This document shows positions 27,803 through 36,458 of a DNA stretch of 64,000 bases, piece after piece; the first letter of the stretch is position 1, and each line of letters opens with the position of its first letter. Under the pieces are notes generated by a model, which was given only the letters and a program-made list of their open reading frames with translations, searched no databases and had not been told where the DNA came from. Location of the stretch: the NCBI RefSeq assembly GCF_020735465.1, contig NZ_CP085935.1, positions 1,240,001-1,304,000 on the forward strand. Reading direction: 5' to 3'. This DNA is from Collinsella stercoris DSM 13279. GTDB lineage: Bacteria > Actinomycetota > Coriobacteriia > Coriobacteriales > Coriobacteriaceae. The position numbers and the translations under genes are program-made.

Positions 27803-29428
27803 ATGCAGCTCGCACTGAACCGCGTGACCTACACGCACCCCGCGGCGCACGACCCCATTTTGAATTCGATAACCATCGCGTTTCCCCGTGGTTGGACCGG
27901 CCTGTTGGGCGACAACGGATGCGGAAAGTCCACACTCGCACGCGTGGCCTGCGGCTTGCTGGCGCCCGATTCCGGCTCTGTGACCAGCGGCTTGCTCTGC
28001 GCGTACTGCCCGCAAGAAGCAAGCGACGCACCCGAGACGCTCACGGACTTCGCCTTGGACTTTGGCCGCGAGGCGCGTAGCCTGCGCGAGCGCCTGGCGC
28101 TCACCGACGACATGCCCTGGCGCTGGGACGAGCTCAGCTTTGGCGAGCGCAAAAAGCTCCAGATCGCATGCGCCCTCTGGCAACAGCCGGATGTGCTCGC
28201 AATTGATGAGCCGACGAACCATCTTGATTGCGAAGCCCGCTCGCAGCTGGAGGCCCTGCTCAAGAGCTTTAGCGGCATCGGCATCTTGGTGAGCCACGAT
28301 CGAGAGCTGCTCGATGCGCTTGTCGACCGTTGCGCCTCCTTTGAGTCCAGCGGTGCGGATGGGAGCACGCGCGTTGTCGTGAGGCCAGGCGGCTATACAC
28401 AAGCCCATGCACAAGCCGAGCGTGAGCTCACAGCCGTTGCCGGCGAACGCAGGCGCGCTAAAGATGAGCTCAAACGCCTGAGCGCCGAGCAGGATCAGCG
28501 CGCTCGCGAGGCAGCCCGCGCGGATACGCGCCGCTCCAAACGCCACCTCGACCCCAAGGACAAGAGCGCACGGGCCAAAATCGACCTTGCGATTTTTTCC
28601 GGGCAAGACGGTGCTCGCGGCAAACTGCTGCGCCAGATGGACGGACGCATGGCCGCAGCGCAGACACGAGTCGACGCCGCTTTTATTCCCAAGCGCTACG
28701 ACGGCAGCCTGTTCCTCGACGCGCAACCGAGCCCGAGAAAAACCGTGTTCCACATCCCCGCAGGTCGTATCCCGTTCGATGCGAGCGCTGTAGAAATCAC
28801 CGCAGGGTCACTGGACACTGCGGGCACGAGGGCCTCAGACGCTCCCGGGGCAACGCAAGCCAGGCCCTCCGACAGCACTGAATGTTCCGAAGTCAACGGA
28901 CTGCTCCTACCGGACCTCTTTGTGGGAAACACTGAGCACATCGGCATTATCGGCCCCAATGGAGCGGGAAAGACGACGCTGCTCAACCACGTGCGGCGCC
29001 TTCTCGCTCGCGAAGCCCCTAAAGGGACCGCGCCGCTCACCGTTCTCGATATCCCGCAAGAGCCCACAAAGGCGGAGCGTGACCGCACGCTTGCAGAGGT
29101 GCGGCGCCTCTCCCCCGCCGATCGCGGGCGCGTCCTCAGTTGCGTGGCGCAACTCAACTCCGACCCCGCTCGCATTCTGGAAGGCGCCGTAACCAGTCCA
29201 GGTGAGCTGCGCAAGCTCATGATCGCGCAGGGACTTTTACGTAAGCCCGCCCTCATCATCATGGACGAGCCCACCAACCATTTGGACCTGCATTCAGTCG
29301 AGGCGCTCGAGCATGCCCTGACCCAATTTGCCGGAGCGTTGCTCTTGGTGAGCCATGACCGTGCGTTTCTACACGCCTGCACGAACGTAACGTGGGAAAT
29401 TGAAAACGGAGTCCTCCACCAGAGGTAG
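27803..29428 (+). CDS. ABC-F subfamily ATPase (ribosome-associated type)
   Basis: A 541-residue protein with two ABC domains and no membrane region. Domain one has GDNGCGKSTL (Walker A), LSFGERKKLQIA (signature) and IDEPTNHLD (Walker B). After a charged linker (about residues 210-260), domain two has IGPNGAGKTTL and MDEPTNHLDLHSVEAL. Its signature is SPGELRKLMIA, a common ABC-F form. Members clear or rescue ribosomes, some giving antibiotic resistance; whether this one does is open. The start at 27803 follows AAGGAGGGG at eight bases. Confidence 0.85.
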   Translation: MQLALNRVTYTHPAAHDPILNSITIAFPRGWTGLLGDNGCGKSTLARVACGLLAPDSGSVTSGLLCAYCPQEASDAPETLTDFALDFGREARSLRERLALTDDMPWRWDELSFGERKKLQIACALWQQPDVLAIDEPTNHLDCEARSQLEALLKSFSGIGILVSHDRELLDALVDRCASFESSGADGSTRVVVRPGGYTQAHAQAERELTAVAGERRRAKDELKRLSAEQDQRAREAARADTRRSKRHLDPKDKSARAKIDLAIFSGQDGARGKLLRQMDGRMAAAQTRVDAAFIPKRYDGSLFLDAQPSPRKTVFHIPAGRIPFDASAVEITAGSLDTAGTRASDAPGATQARPSDSTECSEVNGLLLPDLFVGNTEHIGIIGPNGAGKTTLLNHVRRLLAREAPKGTAPLTVLDIPQEPTKAERDRTLAEVRRLSPADRGRVLSCVAQLNSDPARILEGAVTSPGELRKLMIAQGLLRKPALIIMDEPTNHLDLHSVEALEHALTQFAGALLLVSHDRAFLHACTNVTWEIENGVLHQR

Positions 29429-29475
29429 AACCGCCATCGATACTGGCTTTGCGCGACTCTATAATCTTTAGTAAT

Positions 29476-29512
29476 AGAACATTTGTTCGTGTATAATAAG
29501 AACATGTGTTCG
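29476..29512 (+). promoter_or_regulatory. Twin SOS-type boxes around the HigBA -10
   Basis: AGAACATTTGTTCG (29476-29489) and AGAACATGTGTTCG (29499-29512) each read CGAAC-N4-GTTCT on the minus strand, with centres 23 bases apart. A -10 of TATAAT (29492-29497) sits between them, about 70 bases before the toxin start. Their layout is matched by the twin boxes before the Sau3AI fusion gene. Confidence 0.75.
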
Positions 29513-29566
29513 CTATAAAGAGTTGCCGATACTTATCATATATGGTAACTTTAGGAGTGTGATTCC

Positions 29567-29908
29567 GTGGAGGTTCTGTACTACGAAGATGACAAAGGGC
29601 GTCAGCCGGCACGTGAGTTTATCGATGGGCTTGACCCAAAGATGAAAGCGAAGACCTTCGGTAGATTGCTCCTGCTCGAAGAATATGGCGAGAGGCTCCC
29701 CATGCCTTTCGCTCGGCACCTTGAAGACGGCATCTACGAACTGCGAACTCCCCAAGGATCAAACATCACGCGCCTGCTCTATTTCTTTTTTCTCGGCAAC
29801 CGCGCAATTGTGACAAATGGGTTCATTAAAAAGACCCAGCGCACGCCGAGGAAGGAAATAGAAAAGGCAAAACACTATAGAGAAGACTGGAGGTCGCGCC
29901 ATGACTAA
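29567..29908 (+). CDS. higB: HigB/RelE-family toxin
   Basis: A 113-residue protein of the Gp49/HigB type, a ribosome-dependent mRNA endonuclease. It shows the compact fold pattern EVLYYEDDKGRQPAREFIDGLDPK, RLLLLEEYGE, HLEDGIYELR, RLLYFFFLGNRAIVTNGFIKKTQRTPRKEIEKA. The start is GTG at 29567, supported by AGGAG nine bases before it. The antitoxin gene overlaps its end by eight bases, and the pair is led by twin SOS-type boxes. In Caulobacter crescentus a higBA operon is known to be LexA-controlled. Confidence 0.85.
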   Translation: MEVLYYEDDKGRQPAREFIDGLDPKMKAKTFGRLLLLEEYGERLPMPFARHLEDGIYELRTPQGSNITRLLYFFFLGNRAIVTNGFIKKTQRTPRKEIEKAKHYREDWRSRHD

Positions 29909-30173
29909 CATGAGAGAGCATCTCGAGGACGCCCTCAACGATTCCTCATTCCGCGCCGAGTGGGACGAGCAACAAGCCGAACGCGAAGTCATGAGAAGCA
30001 TTGTTGAGGCGCGGCTTGCCGCAGGATTGAGCCAGAAAGAGCTTGCAGAACGCTGCGGAATGCGGGCCTCAAACCTATGCCGGCTGGAAAATGGCAACGG
30101 CAATCCTTCCGTTGCCACACTGGCAAAAGTTGCGCACGGGCTCGGGAAGAATCTTCGCATTAGCTTTGTGTAA
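29901..30173 (+). CDS. higA: HigA-type XRE antitoxin
   Basis: A 90-residue DNA-binding antitoxin. Residues about 34-80 form an HTH (ARLAAGLSQKELAERCGMRASNLCRLENGNGNPSVATLAKVAHGL). The acidic N-terminus probably binds the toxin. It follows the toxin gene, as in HigBA rather than RelBE order, and overlaps it by eight bases, with GGAGG as ribosome site. It likely represses the shared promoter as well. Confidence 0.85.
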   Translation: MTNMREHLEDALNDSSFRAEWDEQQAEREVMRSIVEARLAAGLSQKELAERCGMRASNLCRLENGNGNPSVATLAKVAHGLGKNLRISFV

Positions 30174-30183
30174 TCACACGCAA

Positions 30184-30213
30184 AAAGGCCGGCCCCATAA
30201 GGAGCCGGCCTGA
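30184..30213 (-). terminator. Terminator of the GMP synthase gene
   Basis: AGGCCGGC (30186-30193) pairs with GCCGGCCT (30204-30211); on the minus strand the stem is followed by TTTTT. It lies between higA and guaA, which converge. Confidence 0.8.
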
Positions 30214-30256
30214 GTTATATGCTCACGATGCGCATGCCAAGCGCGAAGCGATAATG

Positions 30257-31240
30257 TTACTCGAACTCGATCGTGCCGCAGGGCTTCGGAGTGAGGTCGT
30301 AAAGCACACGGCAGATGCCGTCGACCTCGGAGGCAATGCGATCGCCGATCTTCTTGAGAAGCGCCCAATCGAGCTCGGGCACCTCGGCGGTCATGGCATC
30401 GACAGTGTTGACAGCACGGATGAACGCCGGCCACTCGTAGAGGCGCTTGCCTTCCTTCACGCCGGTGACGCGAAAGTCAGGCACGGACACGAAGTACTGC
30501 CAAACCTTGCCCTCGAGGCCGGCCGCGGCGAACTCCTCGCGCAGGATCGCGTCAGCCTCGCGCAGGGCCTCCAGGCGATCGCGGGTAATGGCGCCGAGGC
30601 AGCGCACGCCCAGGCCGGGGCCCGGGAAGGGCTGGCGCTCGACCATATTCTCGGGCAGGCCGAGCTCGCGACCAACCACGCGGACCTCGTCCTTGTACAG
30701 CAGGCGGACGGGCTCGCAGAGCTCGAACTGCAGGTCATCGGGCAGACCGCCCACGTTGTGGTGGGCCTTCACGCCGTCGGACTCGAGGATATCGGGGTAG
30801 ATGGTGCCCTGGGCGAGGAAGGAAACCTCGTCGCCGACCTTGCGGGCCTCCTCCTCGAACACGCGGATGAACTCGGCGCCGATGATCTTGCGCTTGGCCT
30901 CGGGCTCGGCAACGCCGTCGAGCAGGGACAGGAAGCGGTCGGTAGCGTCAACATAGACGAGGTTGGCGTCGAGCTGGTTGCGGAACACGTCGACGACCTG
31001 CTCGGACTCGCCCTTGCGCATGAGGCCGTGGTTCACGTGCACGCAGATGAGCTGCTTGCCGATGGCCTTGATCAGCAGGGCCGCGACCACGGAGGAGTCC
31101 ACGCCGCCGGACAGGGCCAGAAGGGCCTTCTTGTCGCCGATCTGCTCGCGGCAGGCGGCGACCTGCTCGGCGATAAAGGCCTGAGCGAGCTCAGGGGTGG
31201 TGATGCGGACCATGTCGTCGGGACGCTTGTTGAGATCCAT
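30257..31240 (-). CDS. GMP synthase ATP-pyrophosphatase subunit, no glutaminase domain
   Basis: A 327-residue enzyme that makes GMP from XMP, ATP and ammonia. It has the PP-loop SGGVDSSVVAALL at about residue 44 and the conserved GLPDDLQFELCEPVRLLYKDEVR, RQPFPGPGLGVRCLG and CRVLYDLTPKPCGTIEFE blocks. Bacterial GuaA is normally about 515 residues, with an N-terminal class I glutamine amidotransferase domain. Here that domain is absent and no separate one is adjacent, so ammonia or a partner encoded elsewhere must supply nitrogen. ATG at 31240 follows TAGGAGA. This is the two-subunit (archaeal-like) arrangement. Confidence 0.9.
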   Translation of the reverse strand: MDLNKRPDDMVRITTPELAQAFIAEQVAACREQIGDKKALLALSGGVDSSVVAALLIKAIGKQLICVHVNHGLMRKGESEQVVDVFRNQLDANLVYVDATDRFLSLLDGVAEPEAKRKIIGAEFIRVFEEEARKVGDEVSFLAQGTIYPDILESDGVKAHHNVGGLPDDLQFELCEPVRLLYKDEVRVVGRELGLPENMVERQPFPGPGLGVRCLGAITRDRLEALREADAILREEFAAAGLEGKVWQYFVSVPDFRVTGVKEGKRLYEWPAFIRAVNTVDAMTAEVPELDWALLKKIGDRIASEVDGICRVLYDLTPKPCGTIEFE

Positions 31241-31480
31241 AGGGTCTCCTAGGACAAGATGAGGATATACGAGCCCTATTGTACTTGAAGAGGCAACGCG
31301 AACGGAGCTGCGACCCCATTGGCGAGCAAGCCCGTACCAGACCGGAACTCCGACCCATCGGGCACACCGTTACCAAGCCGATACCCTCTTGCAAACGAGT
31401 GGCAACGGCTCTGCAACGCCGGAGTTCTATACTCGCTGCAACGGGCGCGTGCGCCCACACGCATCAAGAGGGAGACACCC

Positions 31481-31762
31481 ATGGAGAGCCACACCAACCG
31501 CAACTCAATCAACAGTGCAAACGAGCGTGCAGAGAACGCTGGCTCAAAGGAAATGGCCAAGCGCATCCGCCATCTCGAGCGGATGCTGGAGACGCGCATC
31601 GACATCGACCACGCCAAAGCCATCCTCATGCAGAAGGGTCTGTGCGAGAACGAGGCCTACGGGAGCCTGCGGCATGTGTCCATGATGACCCGCACGCCAC
31701 TTCCCGAGATTGCAAAGGCCGTCATACTCGCCGATCTCGTCGAGCATGACGGCCTCCGTTAG
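31481..31762 (+). CDS. Stand-alone ANTAR-domain RNA-binding protein
   Basis: A 93-residue protein. Residues about 38-85 (RIDIDHAKAILMQKGLCENEAYGSLRHVSMMTRTPLPEIAKAVILADL) match the ANTAR three-helix domain that binds paired hexaloop RNA hairpins to prevent termination. No receiver or GAF domain is present, so the control signal is not encoded in the same protein. AGAGGGAG precedes the ATG. The neighbour across the gap is the PII gene of the ethanolamine operon, and ANTAR proteins control ethanolamine genes in other bacteria, which makes the operon a candidate target. Confidence 0.75.
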   Translation: MESHTNRNSINSANERAENAGSKEMAKRIRHLERMLETRIDIDHAKAILMQKGLCENEAYGSLRHVSMMTRTPLPEIAKAVILADLVEHDGLR

Positions 31763-31875
31763 TCGCAGGGCGCCCGCAGCGCCCGCCTCCGTAGGCATCC
31801 ACAGGCATCGCGTCAGCGTTGAACATTCGCGAGAGCCCACCCCTGTGGACCTGCCGCACCTCGCCTCCGCGCCGT

Positions 31876-32217
31876 CTACAGCGCCTCGTCCCCTCGCTCG
31901 CCCGTGCGGACGCGGACCGCGTCCGTCACATCGCGAATGAAGATCTTTCCGTCGCCGAATGTCGCGCTCCCCAGCTCGGCGACCAGTCGATCGACGATCG
32001 GCTCGATTTTGTCGTCGCTCACCACCGTGCGCACCGAAACCTTGGGCAGCACCTTCACGCCGCGATTGTCGTCACGCGTGTATACCTGGTGGAATCCCTG
32101 CTGGTGCCCGTAGCCGAACCCCTGTGTGACAAAGATACCGCTGCGGCTGAACCGTGAGAGCAGCTGCTCCACACGGTCGAGCTTGTCACCGTTGATGATG
32201 ATCTCGAGTTCCTTCAC
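31876..32217 (-). CDS. PII-family nitrogen regulator
   Basis: A 113-residue PII-type trimeric signal protein. Recognisable parts are the start MKELEIIINGDKLDRV, the T-loop region GFGYGHQQGFHQVYTRDD and the C-terminal DGKIFIRDVTDAVRVRTGERGDEAL, which resembles the signature IFV-x5-AIRIRTGE-x3-A. PII proteins sense ATP/ADP and 2-oxoglutarate. It is the last gene of the ethanolamine operon, 12 bases after the kinase gene, linking amine use to nitrogen status. T-loop residues are unlike those of classical GlnB, so uridylylation is uncertain. Confidence 0.82.
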   Translation of the reverse strand: MKELEIIINGDKLDRVEQLLSRFSRSGIFVTQGFGYGHQQGFHQVYTRDDNRGVKVLPKVSVRTVVSDDKIEPIVDRLVAELGSATFGDGKIFIRDVTDAVRVRTGERGDEAL

Positions 32218-32229
32218 CGTATCCCCCTC

Positions 32230-33234
32230 TTATCCAAACAGCCTGAGATAACGCTTGACGAGACCCATCGTCCCCTCCAGGAAACCCTCCATGTACCCCT
32301 GGACGGGCGTCGAGTCCTGATGACTGCCGAGCCACGCCATCATCTGGATCCTGCGTTGCAGGATGAACGTGTCGATCTCGACGAAATCCGTGTCAGTGAA
32401 CGGCAGAACCTTGCGGTAGCCGTCCAGCCAGGCGTTCACCAGATCGGGAACGTCCTCTCGATCCTCGATGAAGGAGAGCGCGCCGGCCAGGTCGTGCAGA
32501 TGCCAGCCGAAGCCGAAGTCGTCAAAATCGATGACCTTGATGACGTCGCCCTCCACGATGATGTTCGTGTCGCGCAGGTCGGCGTGAATCACGCCGTAGT
32601 TCTGCGGCGTCTTGCCATAGCGTTCGAGACGTTTCCTGATGATCTCGCAGCACCGGGCAATCGCCACCTCCGCCTCGGGCGTCATCTCGGGGTAGTCGCG
32701 CCAGTCGCCCCAGATGCCATCGGGCCCGATCATGGTGTCCACATCCCAATGCGGGCGCTTAATGTCCTTGGTGCCGTTCCAGATCTCGGTCTGGCGATGC
32801 AGATAGGCCGTGGTCTCACCAAGAAGCTCAAAGTGGCGCGGTGCGGCATCCGGCGCGTTATCGTGCTCGAGCGTCTCGCCGGTCAGAAACTCCGTGCCCA
32901 TGCAATAGCACGTCAAATCCTCCTCCGGCACCTCGACGACCTGGATGTAGGAGCCGTCGCGCGCGGCGATGGGATTCGCCACGGTGAGCGGCGTGTAGTC
33001 GTTGATCTGCCGCAGCCAGGCGATTTCGCTCTCATACTCCTCGTAGGTGTGATAACCCGGTCGTCCCACGCGCAGCACGAACAGCTTCTCGTCGGTCTCG
33101 GGGTCGTACACCAGGTAGGTCGCGTTCTCGGAGAACGCCAGCAGGCGGCAGGCAGTGAGCTCGTAGGGATATCGCGATGCCGCCTCGCTCGCCACCCGCT
33201 GGAACATCTCGGGATTCTCGAAATTCGTGGCCAT
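32230..33234 (-). CDS. APH-family kinase, probable ethanolamine kinase
   Basis: A 334-residue phosphotransferase of the aminoglycoside/choline kinase fold. It has the Brenner motif GVIHADLRDTNII (catalytic Asp) and the metal-binding VIDFDDFGFG. Such kinases phosphorylate small alcohols and amines. Its place between an ethanolamine permease and an aminotransferase-fold phospho-lyase points to ethanolamine, or possibly hydroxylysine, as substrate, as in the human HYKK/ETNPPL/PHYKPL group. It is separated by 15 bases from the phospho-lyase gene. The exact substrate is inferred. Confidence 0.75.
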   Translation of the reverse strand: MATNFENPEMFQRVASEAASRYPYELTACRLLAFSENATYLVYDPETDEKLFVLRVGRPGYHTYEEYESEIAWLRQINDYTPLTVANPIAARDGSYIQVVEVPEEDLTCYCMGTEFLTGETLEHDNAPDAAPRHFELLGETTAYLHRQTEIWNGTKDIKRPHWDVDTMIGPDGIWGDWRDYPEMTPEAEVAIARCCEIIRKRLERYGKTPQNYGVIHADLRDTNIIVEGDVIKVIDFDDFGFGWHLHDLAGALSFIEDREDVPDLVNAWLDGYRKVLPFTDTDFVEIDTFILQRRIQMMAWLGSHQDSTPVQGYMEGFLEGTMGLVKRYLRLFG

Positions 33235-33249
33235 AATGGGGCCTCCTTC

Positions 33250-34650
33250 CTATACGTGCTCGATCTCGCTGAGTGAGGCCTCGAGAGCGTCAGCGAACAT
33301 GTCGAGGTCATCCGCACCAAACACGAGCGGCGGACGGATCTTGAGGACGTTACCGTACGGCCCGCACAGGGACACGAGCACGCGGTGCTCACGCAGCACC
33401 TCGATCAGACGCACGGCGCGGGCGCGGTCCGCCTCGGTAGTGCCGGGCTTGACGATGTCCACGCCCACAAACAGTCCCGTCCCGCGGATGTCACCAATCA
33501 TGGGATGGCGCTCTCCGGCTTCGTTGAGCACCCGAACGAGGGCCTCGCCCACCTCGGCAACATGCTCGAGCATGTGCCCCTCGCGCAGGTAGGATAGAAC
33601 CGCCTTGGCCGCCGCCATGGCAACCGGGTTGCCCGCGAACGTGTTGAAGTAGGGGTTGCCGTCCGCGAACGCTTTGAGCACCTCACGCTTAATCGCCATT
33701 GCGGAGCAGGCGATGCCGTTCGCCATAGGCTTGCCCATGGTGACGATGTCGGGGACGATCCCGTGGCGCTCGAAGCCCCAAAACGCCGCACCCGTGCGGC
33801 AGAAGCCGGGCTGCACTTCGTCGGCAATATAGACGCCGCCCTCCCGGTGCACTAGGTCGATGACGGGCTTCAAAAACCCGGGGTTGCCCGGGATGACACC
33901 GTCGGAGGAGAAAATGCTGTCGAACAGGACGCCGGCGAACTCGATGCCATGACGGCGCATGTCGTCGATCTGCTCCTGGATGCGGGCGCACATCCATGCG
34001 CCCAGGTGATCGGTGCCCAGCCGGTACGTGTCGGGCGTGGGGATCATGCGCATGGTGCGGCCCATGGGCACGTCCTTGCCGATTGACGGCGAGAGTCCCG
34101 AGATGAGCGCCGTGTTGCCGTGATAGGCCTCGGCGGTGACGATGATGCCCTCGCCCCCCGAATACAGCTGGGCACAACGCACGGCGAGGTCATTGGCCTC
34201 GGACCCGGAGCACATGAACATGATCTGGTCGATCGCGCGCGGGAGCAGCCCGAGCAGCTCATCCGCATAGTCCAGGATGTTCTCGTGCACGTAGCGCGTA
34301 TGCGTGTTGATGAGCTGCAGCTGCTCGGTCACCGCCTTGGTCACGCACGGGTTGCTGTGCCCGATCGAGGGGATGTTGTTGTACATGTCGAGGTACTCGG
34401 TGCCGTCCGCGTCAAAGAGGCGGCAGCCGCGACCACGCACCAGATGCAGGGGCTTTTGATAGAACAGGCGGTAGCAGGGACCCAAGGCGGCACGGCGGCT
34501 CACCAGGCTCCGCAGGTCGGGGGCAAGCTCGTCGATGTGCCCCATATCGAAGCTGTTCGACTCGAGGATGCCAACGTTCTCATGCACCGGGCGCGCGCCC
34601 GCCGCGGCGGGACCCTGCCCGGCGGCACCGCCCAAGTTGTTCGCGATCAT
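33250..34650 (-). CDS. Class III aminotransferase-fold enzyme, probable phospho-lyase
   Basis: A 466-residue PLP enzyme. Blocks seen are SIGHSNPCVTKAV, MFMCSGSEANDLAVR, IADEVQPGFCRTG and the PLP lysine in TMGKPMANGIA. Its closest functional kin by context are ethanolamine-phosphate phospho-lyase and 5-phosphohydroxylysine phospho-lyase, which release ammonia and phosphate instead of transferring an amino group. With the neighbours, ethanolamine would be taken up, phosphorylated, then split to acetaldehyde, ammonia and phosphate. An ordinary omega-aminotransferase is the alternative. Confidence 0.75.
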   Translation of the reverse strand: MIANNLGGAAGQGPAAAGARPVHENVGILESNSFDMGHIDELAPDLRSLVSRRAALGPCYRLFYQKPLHLVRGRGCRLFDADGTEYLDMYNNIPSIGHSNPCVTKAVTEQLQLINTHTRYVHENILDYADELLGLLPRAIDQIMFMCSGSEANDLAVRCAQLYSGGEGIIVTAEAYHGNTALISGLSPSIGKDVPMGRTMRMIPTPDTYRLGTDHLGAWMCARIQEQIDDMRRHGIEFAGVLFDSIFSSDGVIPGNPGFLKPVIDLVHREGGVYIADEVQPGFCRTGAAFWGFERHGIVPDIVTMGKPMANGIACSAMAIKREVLKAFADGNPYFNTFAGNPVAMAAAKAVLSYLREGHMLEHVAEVGEALVRVLNEAGERHPMIGDIRGTGLFVGVDIVKPGTTEADRARAVRLIEVLREHRVLVSLCGPYGNVLKIRPPLVFGADDLDMFADALEASLSEIEHV

Positions 34651-34684
34651 GATGCAATCCTTTCCATGTTGCGGGCACAGGCCC

Positions 34685-36136
34685 TTACGCGAGGTCGGCC
34701 TCGGCCACCTGAAGGGCAGCGAACTCCTCCTCGGGAGCGTTGCCCACGAGGTAATGGCGCGAATAGAGGGCGAAATAGGTCATGAGCACCACGAGGACGC
34801 CGAGGGTGCACACAGCGGCGAGGACGTCAACGACGAACGTCGAACACATGGCCACCAACGAGAGCACGAGCGAGATCACGGTGGTTGTGCTGCCACCCGG
34901 GGCGCTGAAACCGCGCTCCATCTCCGGCTCGTTCTTGCGGAGCAGAATGTGGGAGAGGTTCATCATGGCGTAGGACACGCAGGCGGAGAAGACCGCCATG
35001 TTCAGCAAGATACTGCCGTTGCCCACGCCCACAGCGAGCGCGTACCCGAGGATGCCAAGCATGAGCAGGGAGGCATGGGGCGTCTTACGCGACCCGGTGA
35101 CGGAGAGGAACTTGGGCAGGTAACCGGCGCGGGACAGCGCGAAAGCCTGCCGCGAGCCGCTGTAGATGGTGGAGAAGAACGAAGCGACGAGTCCAGCCAG
35201 ACCGGCGTAGTTCACAAAGGTGGCGAGCATGGGTTCCCCCACCGCATTCAGCGCGTCCACCAGCGGTGCTGCGGCGGAGCCCGTGAACGCCGCACCGGCA
35301 CCACCCGCGGTGAGCACGAGCACCAACGAGCCGGTGAGCAACAGCAGAAGCATGGCGCCGATGATGCCGCGGGGCATGTCGCGCTTGGGGTCGCTCGACT
35401 CCTCAGCGGCCAGCGGCACGCCCTCGACGGCCAAGAAGAGCCACATGCCGAACGGCAACGCCGAGAGCACGCCCACAATGCCGTGCGGCAGGGCGACGCT
35501 CGAGCCCGCGCCCTCCGGGGCGATGTCGAACAGGTTCGCAGCAGAGAAATGGGGTGCTATGCCCGCGACATAGACACCGAGCGCCACGACGGCGATGAAC
35601 GTGATGCCGAAGATCACCTTGAGCGCCTCGCCGACGCCCAGGATGTGGATGCCCACGAACACCGCAAAGAACACGGCAATGATGAGCGCAGAGGGGACTT
35701 CGGAAAACAGACCGAGCGCATGCACATAATCGGCGATGAATGTCGAGATAGCCGCCGGACAGATCGCATACTCTACCAGGATGGCGAAGCCCGTGAGCGC
35801 GCCACCGGTTTTGCCGAGCGCACGGCGAGCGAAGCCGTAGCCCGCACCGGCGACGGGCATGGCGGAGGACATCTCGGCGAGGCCCAGCACCATGAAGAGG
35901 TACATCGCGCCCATCACGAGAAACGCGATAACCATTCCCAGCCAGCCGCCTTGGGCGATTCCGTAATTCCACCCGGAAAAGTCGCCGGAGATCACATAGG
36001 CGACGCCAAGGCCCATGAGCAGCACCCAGTTTACAGAACCCTGCTTGAGCGAGCGTTTCTCGAAGTACGCGGCGCTTTCCTCGGACGTCCCGGACGCCGG
36101 CGTTCTCGCGGCGGTCGTACACACTGTGTCGGACAT
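34685..36136 (-). CDS. Ethanolamine permease (APC superfamily)
   Basis: A 483-residue transporter with about twelve helices. The N-terminal part YFEKRSLKQGSVNWVLLMGLGVAYVISGDFSGWNYGIAQGGWLGM is characteristic of bacterial ethanolamine permeases, as is GYGFARRALGKTGGALTGFAILVEYAICPAAIS. The start at 36136 is chosen for the GGGAAG site ten bases upstream; an ORF extension adds 29 residues without support. It begins a four-gene operon (permease, phospho-lyase, kinase, PII) with gaps of 34, 15 and 12 bases. Confidence 0.85.
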   Translation of the reverse strand: MSDTVCTTAARTPASGTSEESAAYFEKRSLKQGSVNWVLLMGLGVAYVISGDFSGWNYGIAQGGWLGMVIAFLVMGAMYLFMVLGLAEMSSAMPVAGAGYGFARRALGKTGGALTGFAILVEYAICPAAISTFIADYVHALGLFSEVPSALIIAVFFAVFVGIHILGVGEALKVIFGITFIAVVALGVYVAGIAPHFSAANLFDIAPEGAGSSVALPHGIVGVLSALPFGMWLFLAVEGVPLAAEESSDPKRDMPRGIIGAMLLLLLTGSLVLVLTAGGAGAAFTGSAAAPLVDALNAVGEPMLATFVNYAGLAGLVASFFSTIYSGSRQAFALSRAGYLPKFLSVTGSRKTPHASLLMLGILGYALAVGVGNGSILLNMAVFSACVSYAMMNLSHILLRKNEPEMERGFSAPGGSTTTVISLVLSLVAMCSTFVVDVLAAVCTLGVLVVLMTYFALYSRHYLVGNAPEEEFAALQVAEADLA

Positions 36137-36458
36137 ATCGATCACTTCCCTGGTCGTGTTTACGTCCGGCGAGTCTCCGTCGAAGTCAGCGACCCGCCGG
36201 GGTGCGCACATATGCGCCCCCACTTGCTCGGTTCGCCGTTGAACCAGGTGCGTCGGTCAAGGCAACCGTGTGCCGACCGCGCCGCCGCCTGCTCCGTTGC
36301 GAGGCGACACGGGAGATGGTACGCCCATGTTCGGCACGCGTGGTCGCGGGCGCGGCCGATTTATCTCAAGGAAACATCGGGGCAAACAGCCTGCAACGGC
36401 GCCGAAACGCCCCCGCTATAATGCATGGGAGCAAGAACCCTGCAACCATGGAGGACCG

